64,000 nucleotides of DNA, from the NCBI GenBank assembly GCA_937952305.1, contig CALFZO010000024.1:17991-81990 (forward strand), read 5' to 3'. Position 1 is the first letter of the stretch, and the number at the start of each line of letters is the position of its first letter. Both the position numbers and the translations under genes were made by a program. Of this stretch, positions 1-9,236 are shown piece by piece. Source of the stretch: an uncultured Anaerolineales bacterium (GTDB taxonomy: Bacteria; Chloroflexota; Anaerolineae; Anaerolineales; UBA6663). The notes under the pieces were generated by a model, which worked only from the letters and a program-made list of their open reading frames with translations, had not been told where the DNA came from and did not search any database.

Positions 1-1
1 G

Positions 2-346
2 CGCGCGGCCATCGCCGTGCTGACGCTCGCCACGGCCGGCATCCATTTCGCCCTGGTGCCGCCGATGGCGCAGGTTTTGGGCGCTGGCGCCACGGTGCCG
101 TTCATCCTCAACGGGCTCGGCTACCTGACGCTCCTGGCGGCGCTGTGGCTCAAACCGGGGTTCCTGGCCGGGCGTGAGCGGCTCTTCCATTATGCCTTCA
201 TGGCTTTCACGGCCGTCACCATTGTGGCCTATTTTGCCGTCAACGGCGCCGCCTCTTTCAGCAACCCGGTCGGCCTGGTGGACAAGGTCATCGAAGTGGT
301 GCTGATCGCGGCGCTCTGGCAGCACCTGCGGCTGACGGCCAAGTGA
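2..346 (+). CDS. Small multi-pass membrane protein (5' end outside window)
   Basis: The frame is open from the first bases of the window, so the true start is probably upstream; a GTG at 17 is the only start-like codon near the edge. The visible part has about four hydrophobic helices joined by short loops and ends in a short basic tail. I do not recognise a named family. Its stop lies 7 bp before the ribA start codon, so it is probably the upstream member of the ribA operon, but nothing in the sequence shows a role in pterin chemistry. Confidence 0.6.
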   Translation, partial: RAAIAVLTLATAGIHFALVPPMAQVLGAGATVPFILNGLGYLTLLAALWLKPGFLAGRERLFHYAFMAFTAVTIVAYFAVNGAASFSNPVGLVDKVIEVVLIAALWQHLRLTAK

Positions 347-353
347 CTCGCGA

Positions 354-968
354 GTGAGTTCGATGGACGACGACCTTTCAGTGCAACGCATGGCCTGCGC
401 GCGGATCCCGACCGCGGAGGGCGAGTTCCAGCTGTGTCTGTACCACAACAACCGCGATGACAAGGAACACCTGACGCTGGTGATGGGCGAACCGACCGGC
501 GCCGCCGAGGTGCTGGTGCGCGTCCACTCTGAGTGCTTCACCGGCGACGTGCTCGGCTCGCAGCGCTGCGACTGCGGCGAGCAGCTCCACCGCGCCATGC
601 GCCTGATCGCCGAGGCCGGCGCCGGCCTGATCATCTACCTGCGCCAGGAGGGCCGCGGCATCGGCCTGCTGAACAAGCTGCACGCCTACAACCTGCAGGA
701 CCAGGGCTACGATACCGTGGACGCCAACCTGCGCCTGGGCCACCAGGCCGACGAGCGCGACTACACGGTGGCCGCCCTCATCCTCCAGGACTGGGGTATC
801 CGCTCCATCCGGCTCCTGACCAACAACCCGTCCAAGATCGAGAGCCTGCGCCAGCTCGGCATCGACGTCACCGCCCGCGTCCCGCTGCAGTCCAGCGTCA
901 CGCCCGACAACGCCGAATACCTGCGCACCAAGGTCGCGCGCATGCGCCACCTGCTGACGCTGCCGTAA
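354..968 (+). CDS. ribA: GTP cyclohydrolase II
   Basis: This 204-residue protein opens the imidazole ring of GTP to give 2,5-diamino-6-ribosylamino-4(3H)-pyrimidinone 5'-phosphate, formate and pyrophosphate, the first step to riboflavin. The zinc ligands C61, C72 and C74 are in place, as are the GTP-binding stretch RQEGRGIG (97-104), the catalytic Asp/Arg pair in ADERD (D133, R135) and the LLTNNP loop. It is a stand-alone cyclohydrolase without the RibB (DHBP synthase) domain fused in many bacteria. The start could be the GTG at 354 or the ATG at 363. It heads a tightly packed operon with a RibD reductase domain, but no ribE, ribH or ribB is nearby, so a specialised rather than housekeeping copy is possible. 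Confidence 0.93.
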   Translation: MSSMDDDLSVQRMACARIPTAEGEFQLCLYHNNRDDKEHLTLVMGEPTGAAEVLVRVHSECFTGDVLGSQRCDCGEQLHRAMRLIAEAGAGLIIYLRQEGRGIGLLNKLHAYNLQDQGYDTVDANLRLGHQADERDYTVAALILQDWGIRSIRLLTNNPSKIESLRQLGIDVTARVPLQSSVTPDNAEYLRTKVARMRHLLTLP

Positions 969-1004
969 CGCCCCTCGGCCTGGCCGCCGGCCGCGCCCCG
1001 CCCC

Positions 1005-1652
1005 ATGCCCCCTGCCCGGCCCGCCGTCACCGTCACCTACGCCCAAAGCCTGGACGGCTGCCTGGCCGCGGCGCCCGGCCGGCCGCTGACCCTGAGCGGC
1101 CCGGAGGCGCTGCGCTACACGCACCAACTCCGCGCCGCCCACGCCGCCATCCTGGTGGGCCTGGGCACCGTCCTGGCCGACAACCCGCGCCTCACCGTCC
1201 GCCACGCCGCCGGCCCCAACCCGCAGCCGATCCTCCTGGACAGCCAATTGCGCTGCCCGCCGGACGCGGCCCTGCTGCAACACCCGACCCATACTCTGTG
1301 GATTGCGGCCCGCGCCGACGCGCCCACTGAGCGCCGCGCCGCGCTGGAGTCCGCCGGCGCCCGCGTGCTGGCGCTGCCAGCCGAGGCCGACGGGCGTGTG
1401 GACCTGGGCGCGCTGCTGGACGCGCTGGGCGCGGCCGGCCTGACCACGCTGATGGTGGAGGGCGGCGCCCGCGTCATCACGGCCTTCCTGAAACAGCGCC
1501 TGGCACAGCGTCTGATCGTCACCGTGGCGCCGCGCCTGGTCGGCGGCGTGCCGGCTGTGGCCGCGCCGCTGGACCTGGCCCTGCGCGACGTACAATATCG
1601 GAGGCTGGGGCAGGACCTGATCGTCGAGGCCCAGCTGCCGGCCGTACCCTGA
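1005..1652 (+). CDS. RibD C-terminal-type pyrimidine reductase
   Basis: The 215-residue protein consists only of a RibD_C (DHFR-like) reductase domain; the deaminase half found in normal RibD is absent. Typical elements are the N-terminal YAQSLDGCLA strand, the AILVGLGTVLADNPRLTVR segment and the NADPH-site MVEGGARV motif near residue 147. Members reduce the ribosyl side chain of the diaminopyrimidine phosphate made by RibA, or related pterin and pyrimidine intermediates. It starts 36 bp after ribA and its stop is 3 bp before the next start, so co-expression is likely. Because the deaminase is missing, the pathway probably departs from standard bacterial riboflavin synthesis, unless a deaminase is supplied elsewhere. 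Confidence 0.85.
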   Translation: MPPARPAVTVTYAQSLDGCLAAAPGRPLTLSGPEALRYTHQLRAAHAAILVGLGTVLADNPRLTVRHAAGPNPQPILLDSQLRCPPDAALLQHPTHTLWIAARADAPTERRAALESAGARVLALPAEADGRVDLGALLDALGAAGLTTLMVEGGARVITAFLKQRLAQRLIVTVAPRLVGGVPAVAAPLDLALRDVQYRRLGQDLIVEAQLPAVP

Positions 1653-1655
1653 GAC

Positions 1656-2681
1656 ATGCGCTTTCAATCGCTCTGGTTCACCGCCCCCTTCCAGGTCGAA
1701 GTCCGCGAGACGGACTTGCCGCCGTTGGCCGCGGGCCAGGTCCTGGTCCAGACGCTGTGCTCGGCCATCAGCCCCGGCACGGAGATGCTCGTCTACCGCG
1801 GCCAGTTCCCGTCCGGCCTGGCCGTGGACGCCACCCTCGGCGCGCTGGCCGGCGCTTTCAGCTACCCGCTGCGCTACGGCTACGCCGCCGTCGGCCGCGT
1901 GACCGAGCTGGGGCCGGGCGTGGCCCCGGAGTGGGCCGGCCGCCTGGTCTTTGCCTTCCAGCCGCACGCCAGCGCCTTCGTGGCCGCGCCCGCCGAGCTG
2001 TTCCCGGTGCCCGCCGGCCTGGCGCCCGAAGACGCGGTGCTGCTGCCGAACATGGAGACCGCCGTCAACTTCCTGCTGGACGGTGCGCCCCTCCTCGGCG
2101 AGCGCGTGGCCGTGCTGGGCCAGGGCATCGTCGGCCTGCTGACCACGGCGCTGCTGGCGCGTTTCCCGCTGGCGGCGCTGGCCACGGCCGACCGCTTCCC
2201 GCTCCGGCGCGCCGCCGCGCTGGAACTGGGCGCGCCCGCCAGCCTGGACCCTGCGGCTGAGGACGCCGGCGCGCAACTGCGCCAGGCGTTGGGGGCCGCC
2301 ACCGACGCCGACGGCGCCGACCTGGTCTACGAGTTGAGCGGCGCGCCGGCCGCGCTCGACCTGGCCATCGCCGTGGCCGGCTTCGCAGGCCGCATCGTGG
2401 TTGGTTCCTGGTACGGCCAGAAACGCCACGCCGTGGACCTGGGCGGCCGCTTCCATCGCGGCCGGCTGCGCCTGATCAGCAGCCAGGTGAGCACGCTGAC
2501 GCCGGAATTGCAGGCGCGCTGGACCAAGGCCCGGCGGCTGGCCGTGGCCTGGCAGCAGTTGGCCGCGCTCCGGCCGGCGCGCCTGATTACGCACCGGTTT
2601 CCCCTCAGCGAGGCCGCGGCGGCGTACGCGCTCGTCGACCAGCGCCCCGCTGAAGCCATCCAGATCCTTCTTCAACTTTAA
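1656..2681 (+). CDS. BchC-like medium-chain dehydrogenase/reductase
   Basis: This 341-residue MDR-family protein has an N-terminal GroES-like domain followed by a Rossmann domain with the nucleotide motif GQGIVG around residue 155. The ISPGTEMLVYRGQFP region and the missing structural-zinc cysteines place it nearer to BchC-type and zinc-independent MDR proteins than to classical zinc alcohol dehydrogenases. The substrate cannot be read from sequence. It is embedded between the RibD-type reductase and the pterin-synthase homologue with 3 bp and 13 bp gaps, so a redox step on a pterin or sugar side chain is an inference from context. Confidence 0.8.
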   Translation: MRFQSLWFTAPFQVEVRETDLPPLAAGQVLVQTLCSAISPGTEMLVYRGQFPSGLAVDATLGALAGAFSYPLRYGYAAVGRVTELGPGVAPEWAGRLVFAFQPHASAFVAAPAELFPVPAGLAPEDAVLLPNMETAVNFLLDGAPLLGERVAVLGQGIVGLLTTALLARFPLAALATADRFPLRRAAALELGAPASLDPAAEDAGAQLRQALGAATDADGADLVYELSGAPAALDLAIAVAGFAGRIVVGSWYGQKRHAVDLGGRFHRGRLRLISSQVSTLTPELQARWTKARRLAVAWQQLAALRPARLITHRFPLSEAAAAYALVDQRPAEAIQILLQL

Positions 2682-2694
2682 CCCCCAGAGCCCT

Positions 2695-3096
2695 ATGACC
2701 CAGACACCTCCCGCTTACACCGTCGCCGTCCAGCGCACCTTCGTCGCCCAGCACTACCTCGTCGGCGGCGACTGGGGCGCCGAGAACCAGAAGCACTCGC
2801 ACCACTACACGCTTGAGGTCCAACTAGACGGTGACCGGCTGGACCGGCACGGCTACCTGGTGGACATCGTGGACATCGAGCGCCACCTGAACGCGCTGGT
2901 GGACGAGTACCGCGACCAGACTCTCAACGACCGGCCCGAGTTCGCCGGGCTCAACCCGAGCATCGAGCACTTCGCGCGCCTGCTCTGCCAGCGCCTGGTC
3001 GCGCGCATCCAGGCGGACACGCTGACGGCCGTCGTCGTCAAGCTGTGGGAGAACGAGATCGCCTGGGCGGCCTACCGGCTGCCTCTGCGCGACTGA
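2695..3096 (+). CDS. Divergent 6-pyruvoyl/6-carboxy-tetrahydropterin synthase homologue
   Basis: The 133-residue protein has the PTPS/QueD fold signature: zinc-ligand histidines at H20, H34 and H36 (QH...HSHH), the LNPSIEHFA helix corresponding to the NPTxE region, and the pterin-anchoring Glu (E119). Aligned by eye with E. coli QueD, the catalytic Cys is replaced by Glu (E30), the hallmark of PTPS-III enzymes that release 6-hydroxymethyl-dihydropterin. The Asp-His catalytic dyad position reads Arg-Asp (about R73-D74). Zinc and pterin binding are therefore probably kept while the chemistry is changed. The automatic label 'queuosine QueD' would be misleading. Its neighbours are an MDR enzyme and a glycosyltransferase. 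Confidence 0.85.
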   Translation: MTQTPPAYTVAVQRTFVAQHYLVGGDWGAENQKHSHHYTLEVQLDGDRLDRHGYLVDIVDIERHLNALVDEYRDQTLNDRPEFAGLNPSIEHFARLLCQRLVARIQADTLTAVVVKLWENEIAWAAYRLPLRD

Positions 3097-3102
3097 GCGC
3101 CC

Positions 3103-4215
3103 GTGCGCGTCGGCCTGCTGATCTACGGCTCGCTGGACACGGTCTCCGGCGGCTACCTGTATGACCGCCAGCTCGTCCGCCACCTGCGCGCGCACGGCGA
3201 CGCGGTGGAGGTCATCAGCCTGCCCTGGCGCGACTACGGCCGACATCTGCTGGACAACTTCGCCGCTGACCTGCGCGGCCGGCTGCGGCGCGGCGGCTGG
3301 GACGTGCTCATCCAGGATGAGCTCAACCATCCCTCGCTGTTCCTGCTCAACCAACAGCGGCGCGCGCCCTACCCGACGGTCACGCTCGTCCACCATCTGC
3401 GCTGCAGCGAAGCGCGGCCGGCCTGGCAGAACGCGGGCTACCGGCTGGTGGAGCGCGCCTACCTCAACCACGTCGACGGCTTCATCTACAACAGCCGCAC
3501 CACCCAGACCGTGGTGCGCGGCCTGCTGACTGACCGCCGTGCCCGGAGCGCGCCGGATGTCGTGGCCTACCCGGCCGCCGACCACGCCGCGCCCGCCCTG
3601 GCCCCCGGCGTCATCGAACGGCGCGCCGCCGAGCCCGGGCCGCTGCGCGTGCTCTTCCTCGGCAACGTCATCGCGCGCAAAGGCCTGCACACATTGCTGC
3701 AGGCGTTGGCACGCGTGCGCGGCGACTGGCGCCTGACCGTGGTTGGGGCCCTGGACAGCGCCCCGGCCTACGCGCGGGCCATGCGCGCGCTGGCCGCCAA
3801 CCTGAGGCTGGCTGGCCGCGTCGAGTGGACCGGCCGCCTGAGCGACGCGGCCGCGGCCGAGCAATTGGCGAGCCACCACGTGTTGGCCGTGCCCTCGTCT
3901 TACGAAGGCTTCGGCATCGTCTACCTGGAAGCCATGGCCCACGGCCTGCCCGTGCTGGCCACCACCGCCGGCGCCGCGCCGGAGCTGATCACGCCGGGCC
4001 AGGACGGCGCGCTGGTGCCGCCGGACGAGGCCGAGGCGCTGGCCGCCGCGATGCAGGCGTATGTGGACGACCGCGCGCGGGTGGCCGCCCACGGCCGGGC
4101 GGCGCGCGCCCGTTACGAGCGCCACCCCACCTGGGCCGCCAGCCTGGCCGGCGTCCGCGCCTTTCTCCAGCACCAGATTTCCAACGCGCGCGGCGCGGCG
4201 GCGGCCGGACGATGA
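3103..4215 (+). CDS. Family 4 glycosyltransferase
   Basis: This 370-residue GT-B enzyme starts at a GTG 6 bp after the pterin-synthase homologue. The N-terminal acceptor domain begins with a glycine-rich loop (SGGY, 15-18). The C-terminal donor domain has the strand LRVLFLGNVIARKG near 181 and the GT4 motif E268-x7-E276 (SYEGFGIVYLEA). It should transfer a nucleotide-activated sugar with retention. As last gene of the ribA operon it is a candidate pterin or pyrimidine glycosyltransferase, comparable in role to those making cyanobacterial and green-sulfur pterin glycosides; that role is inferred from position only. A lipid or exopolysaccharide acceptor is the alternative. Confidence 0.87.
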   Translation: MRVGLLIYGSLDTVSGGYLYDRQLVRHLRAHGDAVEVISLPWRDYGRHLLDNFAADLRGRLRRGGWDVLIQDELNHPSLFLLNQQRRAPYPTVTLVHHLRCSEARPAWQNAGYRLVERAYLNHVDGFIYNSRTTQTVVRGLLTDRRARSAPDVVAYPAADHAAPALAPGVIERRAAEPGPLRVLFLGNVIARKGLHTLLQALARVRGDWRLTVVGALDSAPAYARAMRALAANLRLAGRVEWTGRLSDAAAAEQLASHHVLAVPSSYEGFGIVYLEAMAHGLPVLATTAGAAPELITPGQDGALVPPDEAEALAAAMQAYVDDRARVAAHGRAARARYERHPTWAASLAGVRAFLQHQISNARGAAAAGR

Positions 4216-4218
4216 CTG

Positions 4219-4224
4219 TATAAT
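4219..4224 (+). promoter_or_regulatory. Possible -10 element upstream of the Kbl-like gene
   Basis: A perfect TATAAT lies 59 bp before the start codon at 4284, in a GC-rich setting where such a hexamer is rare. No convincing -35 is visible. It would begin a transcript separate from the ribA operon. Confidence 0.45.
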
Positions 4225-4283
4225 CGCGCTGACCGCCTCCTCCAGGACCGCGCGGCGGGGCGGATCTTTCTGACGAGGCCCCC

Positions 4284-5495
<1,212 letters not shown>

Positions 5496-5518
5496 CCCGC
5501 CGCGCACGAGGACCCGCC

Positions 5519-7126
5519 ATGACCACCCTCTCCGACCTGCAAGAACAGCTCAAGTGGAAGACGCGCGCCGTCAACCTGATCCTGGCCATCGACCGCATCC
5601 GCGACCAGGCCACCGACGAGCGCGAGCTGCTCTCGGCCATCCTGTCGGCCCTGGCCGACGGCGTGGAGGCCGAACTGGCGCTGATGAGCCTGCGCGATGA
5701 CGACACCGGCGAGGTGCAGCTGCGGGCCGTGCTGGACCGGGCCACGCTGTACGACGCCGACAGCGCCGCCGAACTGCGCGCCCTGGCCGCCCGGGCGGCC
5801 GAGCTGCCCAACGCCGACTTCGTTCACACCAGCCTGACCTTGCGCGGCCGGCGCGTGGCCTTCGGCCTGGCCCTGCCGCTGCGCCTCGGCGCCGAGAGCC
5901 TGGGCGCGCTGCTGCTGCTCAACGCCGACCGGCCTTTCAATGGCGGCGAGCACGACCTGGTCACCAAGGCCATCACCCAGATCGACTCGGCCGTCGAGCA
6001 CATGCGCACGCTGCGCCAGCTGCGCTGGCAGACCACCAAGCTGGAGACGATCTTCCGCATCGACCGCATCCGCGACCGCCAGCTCGATTTCCAGGCCATG
6101 CTCAACAGCGTCCTGGCCGAGGTCTGCCAGGCCATCGAGGCCGAAAGCGGCTTCTTGATGCTCTACGACCGGGCCGGCACCGAGCTGGAGCTGCGCGCCG
6201 ACACCGACCATGACCTGCTCTCGGCCGGCGACGCCTTCCCGCTCGTGCGGGCCGCCTCCGAGGAAGCTGTCCGCAGCGCCAAGCTGGTGCGCAAGGCCTT
6301 CGAGGCCGGCCCGCTGCGCGCCATGGTCGGGATGCCGCTCATCTTGCAGGACCGCCTGATTGGCGTGCTGGGCGTGGTCAACCGCAAAGGCCGCCCGGCC
6401 TTCACGCGCATGGACGCCGACATGCTCCAGGCCATCGGCAGCCAGATCGACACCGCCATCTTTGAAAGCCTGGAGACCCAGAAACTGCGCAGCGCCTTCG
6501 GCAAGAGCGTCGGCCCGCAGGTGATGGACCGGCTGCTGTCCATCTCCGACCGCGATCTGCTCAACAGCGAGCGCATCCAGGTGACCACGCTCTTCTCGGA
6601 CATCCGCGGTTTCACCAACATGTCCGAGAAGATCTCGCCGGAGCTGCTTCAGGCCGTGCTCAACGACCACCTCTCGGCTCTGACCGACCTGGTGCTGGCC
6701 TACGAAGGCACGCTGGACAAGTACATCGGCGACTGCGTGATGTGCTTCTTCAACGCCCCGGAGCGCCAGGTGGACCACGCCCTGCGCGCGGTGCGGCTGG
6801 CCCTGGAGATGCAGGCCGCCCACCGCCAGGTGATGGCGCGCTGGGCCGGCCAGCTGCCCCTGCCGCCGATCGGCATCGGCATCAGCACCGGCGACACGAT
6901 GATGGGCAACTTCGGCTCCGAGAAGCGGCTGGAGTACACGGCCATCGGCGCCGACGTCAACCTGGCCTCGCGGCTGTGCGGGGCAGCCGAAGGCGATCAG
7001 ACTCTGATCAGCGCCGCCACTTATGCCCTGGTGCGTGACTTCATCGTCGCCGACGAGGTCCACGGCCTGCACCTGAAGGGCATCGAGGGCGATGTCAGCG
7101 CCTGGAACGTGCGCGCCTTGCGGTGA
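5519..7126 (+). CDS. GAF-GAF class III adenylate/guanylate cyclase
   Basis: The 535-residue soluble protein has two GAF sensor domains (about 20-165 and 185-330), each preceded by a similar helix reading IDRIRD, and a C-terminal class III nucleotidyl cyclase domain (about 350-530). Metal-binding aspartates are visible in FSDIRGF and YIGD, and the transition-state Arg in NLASRL, so the domain should be active. No membrane segment is present. The signal sensed by the GAF domains is unknown. No cyclic-nucleotide effector is nearby. Confidence 0.9.
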   Translation: MTTLSDLQEQLKWKTRAVNLILAIDRIRDQATDERELLSAILSALADGVEAELALMSLRDDDTGEVQLRAVLDRATLYDADSAAELRALAARAAELPNADFVHTSLTLRGRRVAFGLALPLRLGAESLGALLLLNADRPFNGGEHDLVTKAITQIDSAVEHMRTLRQLRWQTTKLETIFRIDRIRDRQLDFQAMLNSVLAEVCQAIEAESGFLMLYDRAGTELELRADTDHDLLSAGDAFPLVRAASEEAVRSAKLVRKAFEAGPLRAMVGMPLILQDRLIGVLGVVNRKGRPAFTRMDADMLQAIGSQIDTAIFESLETQKLRSAFGKSVGPQVMDRLLSISDRDLLNSERIQVTTLFSDIRGFTNMSEKISPELLQAVLNDHLSALTDLVLAYEGTLDKYIGDCVMCFFNAPERQVDHALRAVRLALEMQAAHRQVMARWAGQLPLPPIGIGISTGDTMMGNFGSEKRLEYTAIGADVNLASRLCGAAEGDQTLISAATYALVRDFIVADEVHGLHLKGIEGDVSAWNVRALR

Positions 7127-7175
7127 CCGCAGTCACCGTGGTCGCCGCTGTCTGCGATCATCCACGGGAGGCTCT

Positions 7176-7859
7176 ATGACAATCAAGCTCACCTGGTACG
7201 GACACGCCGCGATGCTGCTGGAGGCCGGCGGCGCCCGGCTGCTGGTGGACCCCTTTTTCACGGGCAACCCGGCCGCGCCGCTGTCCGCCGACGCCGTCCA
7301 GGCCGATTACATCCTGATCTCGCACGGCCACGGCGACCACGTCGGTGACGCCATCGCCATCGCTCAGCGCACCGGCGCCACGGTGATCGCCAACTTCGAG
7401 GTCTGCAATTGGATCACGGGCCAGGGGGTGGCCAAGACGCATGCCCAGCACCTGGGCGGCGGGTTTCACCACCCCTTCGGCTACCTCAAGCTCACGCTGG
7501 CCCTGCACGGCTCCGGCCTGCCGGACGGCTCCTACGGCGGCAATCCGTGCGGTTTCCTGCTCACGGCCGAAGGCAAGAAGGTCTACCTGGCCTGCGACAC
7601 CGGCCTGTTCGGCGACATGCGCCTGATCGGCGAGGAAGGGCTGGACCTGGCCGTGCTGCCCATCGGCGACAACTTCACGATGGGCCCGGACGACGCCCTG
7701 CGCGCGGCCAAGCTGCTGCAAGCCCGGCACCTCATCCCCGTGCACTACAACACCTGGGGCCTGATCGCCCAGGATGGCTCCGCCTGGGCTCAGCGCGTGG
7801 AGGCCGAGACGCCTTCCAAGGTGCGCGTGCTCAAGCCCGGCGAGAGCTTCAGCCTGTAG
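7176..7859 (+). CDS. UPF0173-type metal-dependent hydrolase
   Basis: The 227-residue metallo-beta-lactamase-fold protein begins MTIKLTWYGHA; the ATG at 7176 has a good GGGAGG ribosome site and fits the family N-terminus, so in-frame codons further upstream are not used as the start. The metal motif HGHGDH lies near residue 49, with later ligands in the ACDTGLFGD and PVHYNTW segments. Members are small cytosolic hydrolases of unsettled substrate. It sits 49 bp after the cyclase gene and is closed by a strong terminator. Confidence 0.88.
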   Translation: MTIKLTWYGHAAMLLEAGGARLLVDPFFTGNPAAPLSADAVQADYILISHGHGDHVGDAIAIAQRTGATVIANFEVCNWITGQGVAKTHAQHLGGGFHHPFGYLKLTLALHGSGLPDGSYGGNPCGFLLTAEGKKVYLACDTGLFGDMRLIGEEGLDLAVLPIGDNFTMGPDDALRAAKLLQARHLIPVHYNTWGLIAQDGSAWAQRVEAETPSKVRVLKPGESFSL

Positions 7860-7877
7860 CGCCCAGCTTCCGACCGC

Positions 7878-7908
7878 AAGCGGGCGCCGCGCGGCGCCCG
7901 CTTTTTTG
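7878..7908 (+). terminator. Rho-independent terminator
   Basis: A perfect 11-bp inverted repeat (7880-7890 with 7891-7901) is followed by six T residues. It ends the transcript of the UPF0173 gene. Confidence 0.9.
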
Positions 7909-8000
7909 TTGGGTCGGCCTCGGCCCAAAGCCGGATGGCGGAACCGGCGGCGTCGCCTACAATCAACCCGCTGTCTTATCAGGATTTTGCCCGTCACCCT

Positions 8001-9227
8001 ATGAAAACAACAGCTCGTCTCTGGCCCGTCCTCGCCCTGCTCCTGGCCGCCTGCTCCCTGCCCGCGCCCGCGCCCACCTACACGGCGCCGCCCCCAGCCA
8101 CCACCACCGCGCCGCCGACCGAGACGGCTACGTTGGCGCCGCCCACGGCCACGGCTGAGCCCACGGCCACCGTCGCGCCGACCGACACGCCAACGCCGGC
8201 CGGGCCGCAGTTCCTGGCCTATGTCCGCGAGGGCGAACTGCTGGTGACCGACGTCAGCGGCGGGATCGCCGGCGGGACCACGCAGTACACGCTGGCCGGC
8301 GTGGACGATCTCGTCATCGACCTGGCCTGGTCGCCGTCGGGCGAGTTCCTGGCCTACGTCGCGCTGGCCCTGGGCGAGCCGCACCTGTTCGTCGTCTACG
8401 CTGTGGGCGCCGGCACGCCCGTGGACTTCGGCCTCGGCTACAACCCAGTCTGGTCCCCGGACAGCACCCAGATCGCCTACGAACAGGCCGGCAACCTCTG
8501 GCTCACGCCCAGCGACGCCCCAGCCCCGCGCCAGCTCACCACTCAGGACAATTGGGCCTGGGGCCGGTCGGCCTTCACCCCGGATGGCCGCGCCTTGCTG
8601 GTGACCGAGACCTCGCGCGACTTCATGGGCGCGCAGGGCAACACGGCCTTTCTGCTTAAACAGTTGGCCCTGGACGGGAGCGGCACGCTCACGGCGTTGC
8701 CAGCGGCCGAGAGCTTCGACGGCGGCCGGCTGCCCTACAACCTGGCCTATTCGCCGGCCGGCGACCTGATCGCGTTCACCACCTCGTATCACGTCAACGC
8801 CTGCGCCTCCGGCGGCGGCCTGTACGTGCAGACTGCTGCCGGCGGGGACCGGCGTGAGCTGGTCAGCCCCACCCTGAATGCATTGACGGCCGGCGCGGCT
8901 GAGACGTACTACCTGGCTTTGGATTACGCCTGGAGCCCGGCCGGCGACACCGTGGCCATGAGCGCGCTGGTCAGGGATTGCGCCGACCTCGCCACGGTCC
9001 CGCCACCCACCGCGCAGCTGTCCGTGCTCGACCTGGCCGGCGGCGAACGGCTGGTAATCCCGGGCCTGTTCGCCAACCCCAGCTACGATCGGACCGGCCG
9101 CCTGATCGCGGCCGCCTACTATCCGGATAATCTGAGCGTGAGCGGGCGCATCCATGTCTATTCTGTTGCGGACGGGCAATTGCTGCTGGACCTGGGCGTG
9201 GGCAACGCCCCGCAACTTCAGCCGTGA
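8001..9227 (+). CDS. Lipoprotein with TolB/WD40-like beta-propeller
   Basis: Translation from the ATG at 8001 gives a classical lipoprotein signal (MKTTARLWPVLALLLAAC, lipobox LAAC) and a 408-residue product; an earlier in-frame start would bury the signal. A Pro/Thr/Ala linker of about 50 residues is followed by repeated segments such as LAWSPSGEFLAYV, NPVWSPDSTQIAYE and FTPDGRALLV, the PD40/TolB propeller pattern. It is probably anchored outside the membrane and binds a protein or glycan. A TACAAT at 7958-7963 could be its -10. It converges on the envelope operon, whose last gene ends 9 bp away. Confidence 0.85.
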   Translation: MKTTARLWPVLALLLAACSLPAPAPTYTAPPPATTTAPPTETATLAPPTATAEPTATVAPTDTPTPAGPQFLAYVREGELLVTDVSGGIAGGTTQYTLAGVDDLVIDLAWSPSGEFLAYVALALGEPHLFVVYAVGAGTPVDFGLGYNPVWSPDSTQIAYEQAGNLWLTPSDAPAPRQLTTQDNWAWGRSAFTPDGRALLVTETSRDFMGAQGNTAFLLKQLALDGSGTLTALPAAESFDGGRLPYNLAYSPAGDLIAFTTSYHVNACASGGGLYVQTAAGGDRRELVSPTLNALTAGAAETYYLALDYAWSPAGDTVAMSALVRDCADLATVPPPTAQLSVLDLAGGERLVIPGLFANPSYDRTGRLIAAAYYPDNLSVSGRIHVYSVADGQLLLDLGVGNAPQLQP

Positions 9228-9236
9228 CGATGGCGT

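Noticed and set aside
378..2675. Very long antisense open frame opposite ribA and the dehydrogenase
   Set aside because: Its translation is low-complexity Gly/Arg/Gln/Ala of the kind produced opposite GC-rich coding DNA, and the plus-strand genes have clear family motifs. The same applies to other long antisense frames, for example at 4730-7072, 27277-29556, 29237-31477 and 49261-51591.
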